A DNA stretch of 64,000 nucleotides from Muribaculaceae bacterium Isolate-104 (HZI) (GCA_003762715.1 RIBJ01000034.1:1-64000); one strand, 5' to 3'. Shown: positions 21,001-29,012, counted from the first letter of the stretch. Numbers and translations are program-made. Notes: generated by a model not told the origin, from the letters alone.

Positions 21001-23638
21001 GCTTGACATGTACAACGCCGCATTGTCAACACTCGCCGAACCGGACTTCACACTGCACCCACGCAGACCGTACATTCCGTCGATGCGCATGATACCGCCG
21101 ACCGGCTACATCAAAAAACGCGGCTATGATGTATCTGCCGCCTCAAACTATCTCAACTGCAAAGAAATAGCATCGCCGGAGCTGAACACCTACGGCAGAA
21201 ACTTTGCCGGAGGCTATCGCAACGGTGCCATGATGTTCGGGGCGCGCTCTGCCGCCGGCGCGGTTGTTCTTAAAAGCGAGAATGTCGTTGACGAAGTTAT
21301 GGAACACAAGGCTATGGTATCTGTCAGCACCAAAGACGCTGTTGCCGAAGATTTCGCAGACGAAATGCCAGACGGAGGGGGCGCCCCGGCTTCAGAACCG
21401 CAATTCAGTTACCGCGACAGCGAGGTACCCCTCGCATTCTTCGCTCCCATGCTGCTGACAGACGCGCAGGGACACCTGCAATTCTCGTACACCGTCCCCG
21501 ATGCCAACACCACCTGGGCTTTCCGGGCATTGGCATTCACCGAATCGCTGTCTGTTGCCACACACTCTGCCTCTACACTCGCGTCAAAACCTTTGATGGT
21601 GCAGCCTAATCTGCCGCGTTTCCTGAGGTCAGGCGACAGCATAGACATCAGCTCACAGGTTTTCAACAACAGTCAGGCAATCACAGGCACCACAACCGAA
21701 ATAGAATTTTTCAATCCTGCCGACAACACAACGTTGTGTACACACACCGTTAAGTCGACAATTGCCGCCGACTCGTCTGCGGTAATATCGGTGCCGTTCA
21801 CTGCGCCTCGCGACATCTCTTTAATCGGATTCCGCATAAAATGCTCAGACAGTAATTTTGCCGACGGCGAGCAAAGCCTCATACCGGTTCTGCCCTCCGG
21901 CTCTGCCACATACGAATCTACCGACTTCTACATGCCCGCCGATAGCTCCTCGCTGACAATTGCCCTTCCCGATTATGGCAAAAACGACAAAGTAACACTT
22001 ACATACTGCGACAACCCGTTATGGTATGTGGTAACTGCCCTGCCCGGCTTACAAAAGAACGATTTTGAATCGGCAAACTCCGCAGCTGCCTCTATATTTT
22101 CCGCCGCTGTGGCAAAAGGGCTTGTAAAAAAATACCCGGAAATCGAAAAAGCACTGAAAGCATGGAGCATGTCAGACAAAACAGACAGCACTCTTGTGTC
22201 CATGCTTGAACGCAACGCGGATTTAAAAACATTTTTGCTTCAGGCAACACCCTGGGTGTCTGCCGCACAAACCGACACGGAACGTATGCAAAGATTGTCA
22301 CTCTTATATAATAATAAGGAGTACGACAACACCCTGAAATCTGCAATCAGCCAACTGTCCCGCCTACAGAACAGTGACGGAGGTTTTGTCTGGACACCCC
22401 GCTATCCCGAATCTTCGCTATGGGTCACAACCTCTGTTTTGTCTGAAATAGGACGCCTGAACACCCTCGGCATGATGCCTGCCAACGGCACACTTAAAGA
22501 CATCTGCAACAAAGCGCTGAAATACATGGAGAAACAGTACACAAAAATATATTCCGAAAACCGCAACAGCGACTTCAGCTCCTATGCGGAGATAGTCGGA
22601 CTCTGGCGCTCGTTCACTCCATCGGCTATCGGACGCAGCATGATTGCCAGCGAGACACAGCGCATACTCTCATCCTGGAAAAAAATGAACGTCGGAGGCA
22701 AAGCTAAAGCCGCCTTGTTGCTTTACAATTCCGGCAATGTGGCTTCTGCCAGAACCATTCTCTCCTCTCTGGATGAATTTGCCACAACATCCGCAAACAA
22801 AGGCATGTGGTGGCAGTCTCTCGACAACCGCTCCGCATCCTTCTCTTCGGTGAGCAACACCGCGCTTGCCCTTCAGGCTTATGCAACTATAACCCCACAT
22901 GCGCCTCAGATAGAAAAAATACGGCAATGGCTCATACTACAGAAATCCACTATGGACTGGGGCAAATCTGCCGCCGCATCCGGCGTAATCGCCGCCATAC
23001 TCACTTCATCGACAAAATGGATTGACAGTGCGGGGGCTATTACTGTAATTGTCAATTCACAGCCTATTGAAACCAACCAGACACACTACACCGGAGAAAT
23101 TCGCAGCACTATGCCTGCACTTGCCGCTTCAGGCTCCACCCTCACCATAAACCGTACTTCATCTGCACCCGGCTGGGGCGCGGTTATTGCAACCGGATTT
23201 TCGGCGATGGACAGTATCAAGGCTGCGGCCTGCGGGCAACTTGCAGTTTCCAAGTCTATCTTTGTAAAAGACGGTGACAGTTGGGATCCGGCAAAACATC
23301 TGTCTGTAGGAGACAAAATCAAGATTCGGCTTATCCTCAAAAGCGAATCGGCAATAGATTACTTAGCCGTATCCGACGAGCGGGCTGCCTGTCTTGAACC
23401 GGTAGAACAGACTCCTGCTCCGATTTGGGCTGACGGTATATGCTTTTACCGCGAAAACAAAGACTCCCGGACAAACATTTTTATAAACCGTCTGCCAAAA
23501 GGCACATTCGTGCTTGAATACGAAATGTGGGTCAACAACTCCGGCAACTTCGCCTCAGGCATCGCAACCGCGCAAAGCCAGTATGCTCCGCAGATTACCG
23601 CCCACTCTGCCGGAGAAAGGCTGATGGTTGAAAATTAG
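18035..23638 (+). CDS. Bacterial alpha-2-macroglobulin family protein (no thioester)
   Basis: 1867-residue exported protein; signal peptide residues 1-23 (ending ADA-Q). After an alpha-helical N-terminal third (about 30-330), macroglobulin/MG2 domains are seen at about 440-750 (GALILDKTCVVVTEPVSG, FTDLGIYHPGDTIQW), the A2M segment at about 1125-1180 (PLAFFAPMLLTDAQGHLQFS, TTWAFRALAF) and a terpenoid-cyclase-like alpha/alpha barrel plus receptor-binding-like domain after about 1290. The expected thioester motif (GCGEQ/CLEQ) is absent; the equivalent place near residue 1341 reads FESANSAAASI, so covalent trapping of proteases is unlikely. Such proteins are thought to inhibit proteases or guard the envelope. 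Located immediately downstream of the ECF sigma cluster but separated from it by a terminator. Confidence 0.9.
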   Translation: MKLFFKSILTVILLFSASNMADAQNIPDFAFPAKVRNNARYAYIKAMDNADYPAALRALIDSSLASVSVSPDSAATAAANMEKFAAEVPDPLCASVAYLSAAKIYADCYSFRRWVYDSRTAPLLPLDSDMSEWTGKQFRYKISALCDSAVSIASPAKKSPISNWKELVTIPTDAVPFSPTLYDFIAGKAIELLSVCCGKGERLPLTALVPDSGLDKVISELKATKPEAAKILSLYSSLISLHRNTPLPRTFWDIRRINYTYRNIYSSDFNTARTRKAELLENMYNSLQSTEAGCLPLLEIAQNVSVADDNAGKIYAALKHAEKTYPHFLKIACIKNEIASLKSKSVEIECPTLLLPGDSLSIGVNSCNVPAATLVLYRLPVSVSGTDSYARVESGAVAIARKQIVFDGAIPFKAAGQTSFTISSPGRYIIVPTFAGASLRNNSYPVIHVTSLCAGALILDKTCVVVTEPVSGAPVAGADIMHLNNRRASSPRSLGTTDRNGFLALSNDFSGNILPVKGTDKYAYTTYIYSERPESGPVQAISLFTDLGIYHPGDTIQWACIAYTSDAAKRAVVENKQLEVVFRNTDGTPIDTVRASTDSFGRISGNFKVPQDMLTGYYSITATASAAGKKQTATGRLNVLVSDYKLPTYSVEISSIKNDVPSKGDVTICGSIRSYSGIPMAGADVKLTLSSIPNWWFGDFSSEEFLSAATSSSADGSFEFTITDPEFTLAPNPKGSFSANVSATSVSGESQSAAKVFCRGYTCRIVADIESDIDISRPIALNVKALDADNNPAKVKLTYRLINESSDTVLRGTFFQNEKIDLSGIASGIYSICFRTAGSESEAVTVENIALYRPSDSLPPRKNPVWVPRRRITAGDSIMFGTSAPETHLLYTLWSPGITHSREWLVLKPGIHFIKPHVPSGTSELNASFFAVKNYETSTANVAVSIPDPTNELKIIVESWRDKIVPGAMETLSIRTVNGDSTGTSAAVMLDMYNAALSTLAEPDFTLHPRRPYIPSMRMIPPTGYIKKRGYDVSAASNYLNCKEIASPELNTYGRNFAGGYRNGAMMFGARSAAGAVVLKSENVVDEVMEHKAMVSVSTKDAVAEDFADEMPDGGGAPASEPQFSYRDSEVPLAFFAPMLLTDAQGHLQFSYTVPDANTTWAFRALAFTESLSVATHSASTLASKPLMVQPNLPRFLRSGDSIDISSQVFNNSQAITGTTTEIEFFNPADNTTLCTHTVKSTIAADSSAVISVPFTAPRDISLIGFRIKCSDSNFADGEQSLIPVLPSGSATYESTDFYMPADSSSLTIALPDYGKNDKVTLTYCDNPLWYVVTALPGLQKNDFESANSAAASIFSAAVAKGLVKKYPEIEKALKAWSMSDKTDSTLVSMLERNADLKTFLLQATPWVSAAQTDTERMQRLSLLYNNKEYDNTLKSAISQLSRLQNSDGGFVWTPRYPESSLWVTTSVLSEIGRLNTLGMMPANGTLKDICNKALKYMEKQYTKIYSENRNSDFSSYAEIVGLWRSFTPSAIGRSMIASETQRILSSWKKMNVGGKAKAALLLYNSGNVASARTILSSLDEFATTSANKGMWWQSLDNRSASFSSVSNTALALQAYATITPHAPQIEKIRQWLILQKSTMDWGKSAAASGVIAAILTSSTKWIDSAGAITVIVNSQPIETNQTHYTGEIRSTMPALAASGSTLTINRTSSAPGWGAVIATGFSAMDSIKAAACGQLAVSKSIFVKDGDSWDPAKHLSVGDKIKIRLILKSESAIDYLAVSDERAACLEPVEQTPAPIWADGICFYRENKDSRTNIFINRLPKGTFVLEYEMWVNNSGNFASGIATAQSQYAPQITAHSAGERLMVEN

Positions 23639-23689
23639 CCCGACAATAGTTTAAAATAGGTTAATTTTATAACATATACAGCAGCTTTA

Positions 23690-23710
23690 AGTTAAATCAT
23701 AGTTAAATCA
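23690..23710 (+). repeat. Tandem 10-base repeat upstream of the small RNA promoter
   Basis: AGTTAAATCA occurs twice with one T between (23690-23699 and 23701-23710), one helical turn apart and ending 10 bases before the promoter of the small RNA. This spacing suits an activator or repressor site but no protein is known to bind it. Confidence 0.45.
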
Positions 23711-23720
23711 CCCCTCATCA

Positions 23721-23752
23721 TTTGGCAGAAAAGTACAAAACCCATATCTTTG
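23721..23752 (+). promoter_or_regulatory. Promoter of small RNA copy 1
   Basis: TTTG (23721-23724), 20-base spacer, TATCTTTG (23745-23752): full consensus. Confidence 0.75.
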
Positions 23753-23756
23753 CACC

Positions 23757-23820
23757 AGTTTTTCATGGTATTAGATTTAAGGTAAAAAGATTATTCGTCG
23801 TGATGACGAGTAATTTTTTT
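23757..23820 (+). ncRNA. Small RNA, copy 1 of a two-copy family
   Basis: Starts just after a full-consensus promoter and ends in a rho-independent terminator. The 5' part contains the 26 bases 23758-23783 (beginning GTTTTTCATGG), identical to copy 2 at 56694-56719. The 3' hairpin pairs 23790-23799 with 23805-23814 around GTGAT and runs into seven T. No reading frame of useful length starts inside it. It lies 240 bases upstream of gdhA, which has its own promoter at 23915, so it looks like an independent transcript of about 64 nucleotides rather than a leader. Function unknown; the shared single-stranded segment could be the target-pairing region. Confidence 0.72.
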
Positions 23821-23914
23821 GTTTTATACCCATCCCTCATACCAGCACCTCCACCGCAATGCCAGTCGACAAGTGTCATTTTGCAACAGATTTCAATAAA
23901 ATACTTACATTTAG

Positions 23915-23945
23915 TTGCAATTTCAAAAATTAGTATCTACTTTTG
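23915..23945 (+). promoter_or_regulatory. Promoter of gdhA
   Basis: TTG (23915-23917), 20-base spacer, TACTTTTG (23938-23945); leader of about 45 bases to the start codon. The palindrome TTGCAA occurs three times around it (23881, 23915, 23944). Confidence 0.7.
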
Positions 23946-23995
23946 CAACATCACGCTACGTCAGCGTATACTAACACTTACACATAGCTACTAAA

Positions 23996-25333
23996 ATGAA
24001 AGCATCAGAAATCATTGCAGACCTGAAAAGACGATTTCCCAACGAGCCGGAATACATACAGGCGGTAGAGGAAGTCGTGACATCTATTGAAGACACATAC
24101 AACGAGTACCCGGAATTTGAACGGTACAATCTTATAGAGCGCCTGTGCATTCCCGACAGAATATACTCGTTCAGAGTGTCTTGGGTAGACGACAGCGGAA
24201 AAGTGCAGAACAACATGGGCTACCGTATCCAGCACAACAACGCCATCGGTCCTTACAAAGGCGGCATCCGTTTCCACTCGTCTGTCAATCAGTCCATCCT
24301 AAAGTTCCTCGCCTTCGAGCAGACATTCAAGAACTCCCTGACCACCCTTGCCATGGGAGGTGCCAAAGGAGGCAGCGACTTCTCGCCAAGAGGCAAAAGC
24401 GACATGGAAGTAATGCGTTTTTGCCAGGCATTCATCAACGAGCTGTGGCGTGAAATCGGAGCCGACACGGATGTACCCGCCGGCGACATAGGTGTCGGAG
24501 GTCGCGAAGTCGGCTACATGTACGGACAATACAAAAAAATGGCGCGCGAAAACACCGGCACATTCACCGGCAAAGGCAGAGAATTCGGAGGCTCGCTAAT
24601 TCGCCCCGAAGCAACCGGCTACGGCAACGTCTATTTCCTGCTCAACATGCTTGCCACCAAAGGCATAGACATCAAAGGGAAACGTGTGGCGATTTCCGGC
24701 TCCGGCAACGTAGCCACATACACTGCCGAAAAGCTCCTTGAACTCGGAGCCGTTGTGGTGTCAATGAGCGACAGCGACGGCACAATCTATGTTCCGGACG
24801 GCATTTCACGCGAACAGCTCGACTATATTTTCAAACTCAAAAACATATACCGCGGCCGCATCAGGGAATTTGCCGAAGAATACGGCTGCGAGTACTACCC
24901 CGGCGAACGTCCGTGGATGAAAGTGAAATGCGACATCGCAATGCCCTCGGCAACACAGAACGAGATTGACGGTGACGACGCACGCGCCCTACTCGCACAA
25001 GGCTGCATAGCCGTAAGCGAAGGCGCAAACATGCCCTCTACCCCGGAAGCCATCAAAGAATTCCTCGCAGCAAGAATCCTTTACGCCCCCGGCAAGGCCG
25101 CCAATGCCGGCGGCGTGTCGGTGTCCGGACTCGAAATGGCACAAAATTCACAGAAACTCTCTTGGAGCGCCGCTGAAGTCGACGCAAAACTAAAAGACAT
25201 AATGTCTGAAATACACCACCAGTGCGAACTGTTCGGAAAAGAACAGGACGGATTTATAAACTATGTAAAAGGTGCCAATGTAGCCGGATTCATGAAAGTG
25301 GCGCGAGCTATGATGGCACAAGGCATCCTGTAA
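23996..25333 (+). CDS. gdhA: NADP-specific glutamate dehydrogenase
   Basis: 445-residue cytoplasmic enzyme of normal length for hexameric bacterial GDH; it interconverts 2-oxoglutarate plus ammonium and glutamate. The substrate-binding region shows GPYKGGIRFHSSV and the catalytic-lysine motif AMGGAKGGSDF; the Rossmann dinucleotide domain begins near residue 235 (VAISGSGNVATYTAEKL). In the nucleotide site the residues after beta-2 (SMSDSDG) fit the biosynthetic NADP type, which is inference. The gene is transcribed alone from a full-consensus promoter and followed by a strong terminator. Confidence 0.96.
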   Translation: MKASEIIADLKRRFPNEPEYIQAVEEVVTSIEDTYNEYPEFERYNLIERLCIPDRIYSFRVSWVDDSGKVQNNMGYRIQHNNAIGPYKGGIRFHSSVNQSILKFLAFEQTFKNSLTTLAMGGAKGGSDFSPRGKSDMEVMRFCQAFINELWREIGADTDVPAGDIGVGGREVGYMYGQYKKMARENTGTFTGKGREFGGSLIRPEATGYGNVYFLLNMLATKGIDIKGKRVAISGSGNVATYTAEKLLELGAVVVSMSDSDGTIYVPDGISREQLDYIFKLKNIYRGRIREFAEEYGCEYYPGERPWMKVKCDIAMPSATQNEIDGDDARALLAQGCIAVSEGANMPSTPEAIKEFLAARILYAPGKAANAGGVSVSGLEMAQNSQKLSWSAAEVDAKLKDIMSEIHHQCELFGKEQDGFINYVKGANVAGFMKVARAMMAQGIL

Positions 25334-25377
25334 AAAAGTGTGACTGCATAATACACAAATCTACATAAAACACGCTG

Positions 25378-25405
25378 ACCGCCGGTTTTTTTACCGGCGG
25401 TTTTT
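25378..25405 (+). terminator. Rho-independent terminator after gdhA
   Basis: Stem ACCGCCGGT / ACCGGCGGT with a T-rich loop, then TTTT. Confidence 0.9.
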
Positions 25406-25406
25406 G

Positions 25407-25414
25407 TATATTTG
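25407..25414 (+). promoter_or_regulatory. -7 promoter element for the GH20 gene
   Basis: TATATTTG, directly after the gdhA terminator and 25 bases before the ATG at 25440; it shows that the longer open frame from 25404 cannot be the gene start. Confidence 0.55.
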
Positions 25415-25439
25415 CGATATAATTCCCAACACCCTCCTA

Positions 25440-27449
25440 ATGAAAAAAATAATCAGTTCTTTTGTCCTTGTCGCCATGGCAATATACGCCAGTGCGTTAT
25501 CTGCCAGCGACTATCCGCTATTACCCAAACCTCAGACCATAGAATTCGGCAAATCCACATTCCGCATCAAAAACGCGTCCGTAGATATGCCCGCATGGCA
25601 GAAAACATGGGAATCCGAACTACAGTCTGCCGGAATAACACCCTCGCCAAAAGCAAGATTCTCCATAAAAGGCGAGATTGTCACATCCATTCCGGATGCG
25701 CCGGACAATAACGACGAAGCCTACTCCATGTCGGTGTCAGACAAAGGAATAAAAGTAAAAGCCGTTTCAGAAAAAGGCTTATACTGGGCTCTTCAGACCC
25801 TGATGCAACTTGCCAAAGACTCAGGCAAACTGCCGACATGCGAAATCATAGACTGGCCTGCGTTTCCCTGGAGAGGATTCATGATGGACACCGGGCGCTC
25901 GTACATCTCCCCCGAGGAGTTGAAACGCGAAATAAGCATTATGTCCCGTTTCAAGCTCAATGTCTTTCACTGGCATCTGACCGAAAACCAGGCATGGCGC
26001 CTTGAAAGCAAAATATTCCCCATGTTAAACGACAGCGTGAACATGGAGCGCCAGCCCGGTCTATACTACACCGTAGAGCAGGCAAAAGAAATCATGAAGT
26101 TTGCAAAAGACCATAATGTGCTTTTGATTCCGGAAATAGACATGCCCGGACACAGCGCCGCGTTCGTACGCACCTTTCGCCATGACATGCAGAGCCCGGA
26201 AGGCACCAAAATTCTCAAACTGCTTGTTGAAGAGGCTTGCGAAACCTTTGATTCCGTACCGTATCTGCACATCGGCACAGACGAAGTTCGCTTTACCAAC
26301 CCGGACTTTGTGCCCGACATGGTGTCATTCGTGAAATCCTTGGGTAAAAAAATAATATCCTGGAATCCCGGCTGGAACTACAACAAAGGCGATATAGACC
26401 TGACAACGATGTGGAGCTACAGAGGCAAACCGACTCCCGGCATTCCGGCAATCGACCTGCGCTACCACTACATAAACCACTTTGACATCTACGCCGACCT
26501 GATTGCACTGTACCGCAGCAACATATACGGGCAGAAAAAAGCCGGAGAGGGTATTGCCGGTGTGGAAATAGCACTTTGGAACGACCGCTACATAGACAAC
26601 GAGCAGTCGCTCATAGCCCAAAACTCGGTTTATACCGCAATGCTCGCCATAGCCGACCGCTCATGGAGAGGAGGCGGCGAAGAATATTTCGACAGACTCG
26701 GCACAAGGCTTAAGGAAAGCGAAACCGAGGATTTCGCCGATTTCACAGACTTTGAAAACCGCCTGCTATGGCATAAGGACCACACGCTCGATTCCATATT
26801 CATTCCATATGTACGGCAGACAAATGTAAAGTGGAGAATCACCGACCAGTTTCCCAACAATGGCAACCTGAGCGCAGTTTTCCCTCCGGAGACAGAGGGC
26901 CCGAAAGAATCATATACATACAACGGCACTGTCTACAATACCACCCCCGCCAACGGCGCAGGCATTTACCTCAGACATGTGTGGGGAGAATCGGTACCCG
27001 CTTTTTACGAAAAGCCCCTTCCGAACCACACGGCTTACGCTTACACATGGGTATATGCACCTCAAAAAATGGAAGTCGGACTTCAGGCAGAAACACAGAA
27101 TTACAGTCGTAGCGAAAGCGATTTGCCCCCGAAGCGCGGCAAATGGGACTACCGCGAAAGCAAATTCTGGATAAACGGCAAAGAGTTACCCGCTCCGGAA
27201 TGGACATCCGTTCACACAGAGCGCACCAATGAAATTACACTCGGAAACGAGAATTTTGCTGCACGTCCGGTGATTCCGGTAACCCTTGACAAAGGGTGGA
27301 ACCAGGTAATGATAAAATTGCCCGTCGGAAAATTCCAGGCACCTGAAACCAGACTTGTAAAATGGATGTTCTCATTTGTATTCACTACTCCTGACGGCAG
27401 ACATGCCGCTCCGGGGCTTATATACTCTCCAGACAAGCAACTGCAATAG
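25440..27449 (+). CDS. Secreted GH20 beta-N-acetylhexosaminidase
   Basis: 669-residue protein. The start at 25440 gives a signal peptide (KKIISSFVLVAMAIYASALS). GH20 N-terminal alpha/beta domain (about 20-130, PLLPKPQTIEFG) and TIM-barrel catalytic domain (about 135-460, WRGFMMDTGRSY, FHWHLTENQAWRLE). The catalytic Asp-Glu pair of the substrate-assisted mechanism is D281-E282 in HIGTDEVRF. The C-terminal 200 residues form an extra beta-rich domain (QFPNNGNLSAVFPPE, WNQVMIKLP) suggestive of carbohydrate binding. It would remove terminal GlcNAc/GalNAc from host mucin or other glycans. Monocistronic, with its own promoter and terminator; no SusCD nearby. Confidence 0.93.
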   Translation: MKKIISSFVLVAMAIYASALSASDYPLLPKPQTIEFGKSTFRIKNASVDMPAWQKTWESELQSAGITPSPKARFSIKGEIVTSIPDAPDNNDEAYSMSVSDKGIKVKAVSEKGLYWALQTLMQLAKDSGKLPTCEIIDWPAFPWRGFMMDTGRSYISPEELKREISIMSRFKLNVFHWHLTENQAWRLESKIFPMLNDSVNMERQPGLYYTVEQAKEIMKFAKDHNVLLIPEIDMPGHSAAFVRTFRHDMQSPEGTKILKLLVEEACETFDSVPYLHIGTDEVRFTNPDFVPDMVSFVKSLGKKIISWNPGWNYNKGDIDLTTMWSYRGKPTPGIPAIDLRYHYINHFDIYADLIALYRSNIYGQKKAGEGIAGVEIALWNDRYIDNEQSLIAQNSVYTAMLAIADRSWRGGGEEYFDRLGTRLKESETEDFADFTDFENRLLWHKDHTLDSIFIPYVRQTNVKWRITDQFPNNGNLSAVFPPETEGPKESYTYNGTVYNTTPANGAGIYLRHVWGESVPAFYEKPLPNHTAYAYTWVYAPQKMEVGLQAETQNYSRSESDLPPKRGKWDYRESKFWINGKELPAPEWTSVHTERTNEITLGNENFAARPVIPVTLDKGWNQVMIKLPVGKFQAPETRLVKWMFSFVFTTPDGRHAAPGLIYSPDKQLQ

Positions 27450-27470
27450 CTACAATTCCACCTCACACAC

Positions 27471-27504
27471 AATAGCCGGTTTGTTTACCAAGCCGGCTAT
27501 TTTT
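27471..27504 (+). terminator. Rho-independent terminator after the GH20 gene
   Basis: Stem AATAGCCGG / CCGGCTATT (27471-27479 with 27493-27501), then TTT. Confidence 0.82.
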
Positions 27505-27561
27505 GCATGGTGTTTTTATCTTTTAACTTATCTGTGTCACACTCTCGCCCATGCACAGATA

Positions 27562-27569
27562 TACCTTTG
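27562..27569 (+). promoter_or_regulatory. -7 promoter element for the 81-residue protein gene
   Basis: TACCTTTG, 27 bases before the ATG at 27597. Confidence 0.5.
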
Positions 27570-27596
27570 CCATACAAACAGCAAACACTTGTTATC

Positions 27597-27842
27597 ATGG
27601 CAACAATTCACTCTACCGACATTGTTTACGCAACAGTTTCACAACGCGGCAAAACCCTTACGTCAATAACTCTCAGCGGCATGACATCCATCGCCCAGAT
27701 TATAACCCACATAAGGAGTATTGTAAAAGACTCTATAGGAATATTCACACTTTCGCTGCGCAACAGCACACAAGGCTGGCTACAGGAGCGCAACATCATA
27801 CTCAAGCCGCGACCTGCCGCGACCCAACTAACACTATTCTAA
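27597..27842 (+). CDS. Small protein of unknown function (81 residues)
   Basis: I do not recognise this protein. The ATG at 27597 is chosen because a TAnnTTTG promoter lies just upstream; longer frames begin inside the preceding region. The sequence has no signal peptide or membrane helix. It starts with three predicted beta strands (IVYATVSQRGK, LTSITLSGM) and an amphipathic helix (IAQIITHIRSIVKD), followed by IFTLSLRNSTQGWLQER and a basic, proline-containing tail. Base composition and codon use resemble its neighbours. Its TAA stop is also the left target-site copy of the miniature element that begins at 27843. Confidence 0.65.
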   Translation: MATIHSTDIVYATVSQRGKTLTSITLSGMTSIAQIITHIRSIVKDSIGIFTLSLRNSTQGWLQERNIILKPRPAATQLTLF

Positions 27843-28026
27843 GAGTGTGTTTGAATTTAACACGAAGATATAATTCTGGATTTCTTTCTATCCCCTCAAA
27901 GGTCTTTTCGGGCGATCTTCGTCAAGTTTCATCGGTCACGATGCCCGCATCGCTCCCTCCTCAACTCACACAGATCTCTCCAAAAAATTCTCTTTGAGTG
28001 AACAGAAGTGAAATTAAAACACACTC
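27843..28026 (+). mobile_element. MITE-like element, copy C (184 bases)
   Basis: Inverted ends GAGTGTGTTT (27843) and AAACACACTC (28017-28026), extended inwards by AATTT/AAATT. TAA stands on both sides (27840-27842 and 28027-28029), as expected for a 3-base target duplication. Read on the minus strand, its interior matches the copies at 41892 and 42746: GAGGGAGC, a 5-base stem closing CGGG (CGATG/CATCG), GTGACCGATGA, and later AAAAGACCT. It contains no transposase, so it would depend on one supplied elsewhere. It sits between the stop of the 81-residue protein and the 3' end of the NlpC/P60 gene. Confidence 0.72.
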
Positions 28027-28039
28027 TAAAAAAAGGGAA

Positions 28040-28639
28040 TTACAGCTCCTCGCCAAGTACACGGCGCACTGAAATGAACCGTTTTGCGTAGTAAGCCGTA
28101 CCGGGATAGCTGTCAATCTGCACTCCGCGCGATGTCGATGCGTGTATGAACTTCACACTGCCATTCTCGGGATTGGACTCTATTACTATGCCCACATGAC
28201 CGATGCTCTTTCCAGCACGTCTTCCGGAAAAGAATATGAGATCGCCGGGCTGCGCCTCTTCTACCGATATCTGTGTACCCTGCGTACCCTGTGAACGGGA
28301 ATCTCTCCGCAGAGTCAGACCAAACTGACGAAACACATAGCTTGTGAAACCGGAACAGTCAAAAGCCTTTGGTCCGCTCGCTCCGAGACGGTAACGGGTA
28401 CCGATAAAATTCTGCGAGTAGCTGACCATATCATCTCTCAATGTCTCAAAATCGTCAAAATCATCGATTTTTTCTCCGAGAAGCTCCTCAAGAGTAGGCA
28501 TAATGTAGTCACCCGAACTTATGAAAGCCAGTTCATCGCCCTCCTTTTCGTTATTGTCAACAGACACAGCCGATGCCGGCACCGTTAACGACGCGGCAAA
28601 TGCAAGGGCAAGCGGTATGAAATATTTTGCAGATGACAT
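28040..28639 (-). CDS. Secreted NlpC/P60 (C40) cell-wall hydrolase
   Basis: 199-residue protein; the ATG at 28639 starts a signal peptide (SAKYFIPLALAFAASLTVPASA). An acidic linker (about 25-65) is followed by the NlpC/P60 domain with catalytic C95 in FDCSGF, H148 in IGHVGIV and third polar residue H166 in FIHAST. Such enzymes cleave the D-gamma-glutamyl-diaminopimelate bond in peptidoglycan peptides. An alternative start 30 bases upstream adds ten residues before the signal peptide and is disfavoured. It has its own promoter on the minus strand. Confidence 0.92.
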   Translation of the reverse strand: MSSAKYFIPLALAFAASLTVPASAVSVDNNEKEGDELAFISSGDYIMPTLEELLGEKIDDFDDFETLRDDMVSYSQNFIGTRYRLGASGPKAFDCSGFTSYVFRQFGLTLRRDSRSQGTQGTQISVEEAQPGDLIFFSGRRAGKSIGHVGIVIESNPENGSVKFIHASTSRGVQIDSYPGTAYYAKRFISVRRVLGEEL

Positions 28640-28656
28640 AATTACTATTTGCACTG

Positions 28657-28664
28657 CAAAATTA
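28657..28664 (-). promoter_or_regulatory. -7 promoter element for the NlpC/P60 gene
   Basis: TAATTTTG on the minus strand, 17 bases before the start codon. Confidence 0.5.
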
Positions 28665-29012
28665 ATCATTTACATCCTTTTATTCACATACTTGAATGCA
28701 ATGTATTAAGCAATAAATCCTTACATAATGTAATTGTTTGTTAACAGCAGCAATCAGCCGCGCCAAGACTATCACCTAACACTCTGAAATGCAAATAAAT
28801 AAGAGGCACAGCCTATGGTTGCCGCCTCTTATTTGTTAATATATGCAATAAATAGTATAAACATGTGCTAAAATTTAACAACTTAAGCTCCGCAAAACTA
28901 TGCTTACGCTATTGTCCTAATAATCAGAGCATACATCAAGACTCATGCACACCGCCATTGCCGAGTGTGCAAAAGTCCTTAACATTATTTTAGACACACG
29001 TCTGTAACACCG
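28665..29012. other. Intergenic region between the NlpC/P60 promoter and dxs-like gene
   Basis: AT-rich stretch without a supportable reading frame. It contains one strong hairpin (28797-28834). Nothing else recognisable was seen. Confidence 0.6.
28797..28834 (-). terminator. Hairpin, probable terminator of the dxs-like gene
   Basis: Perfect 11-base stem AAATAAGAGGC / GCCTCTTATTT with a 16-base loop; on the minus strand the stem ends in TTATTT. It is 180 bases past the stop codon of the dxs-like gene. Confidence 0.55.

Noticed and set aside
23722-23994. 90-residue frame across the small RNA copy 1 and the gdhA leader
   Set aside because: It runs through a promoter, a terminator hairpin and a second promoter; unrelated to any protein pattern.
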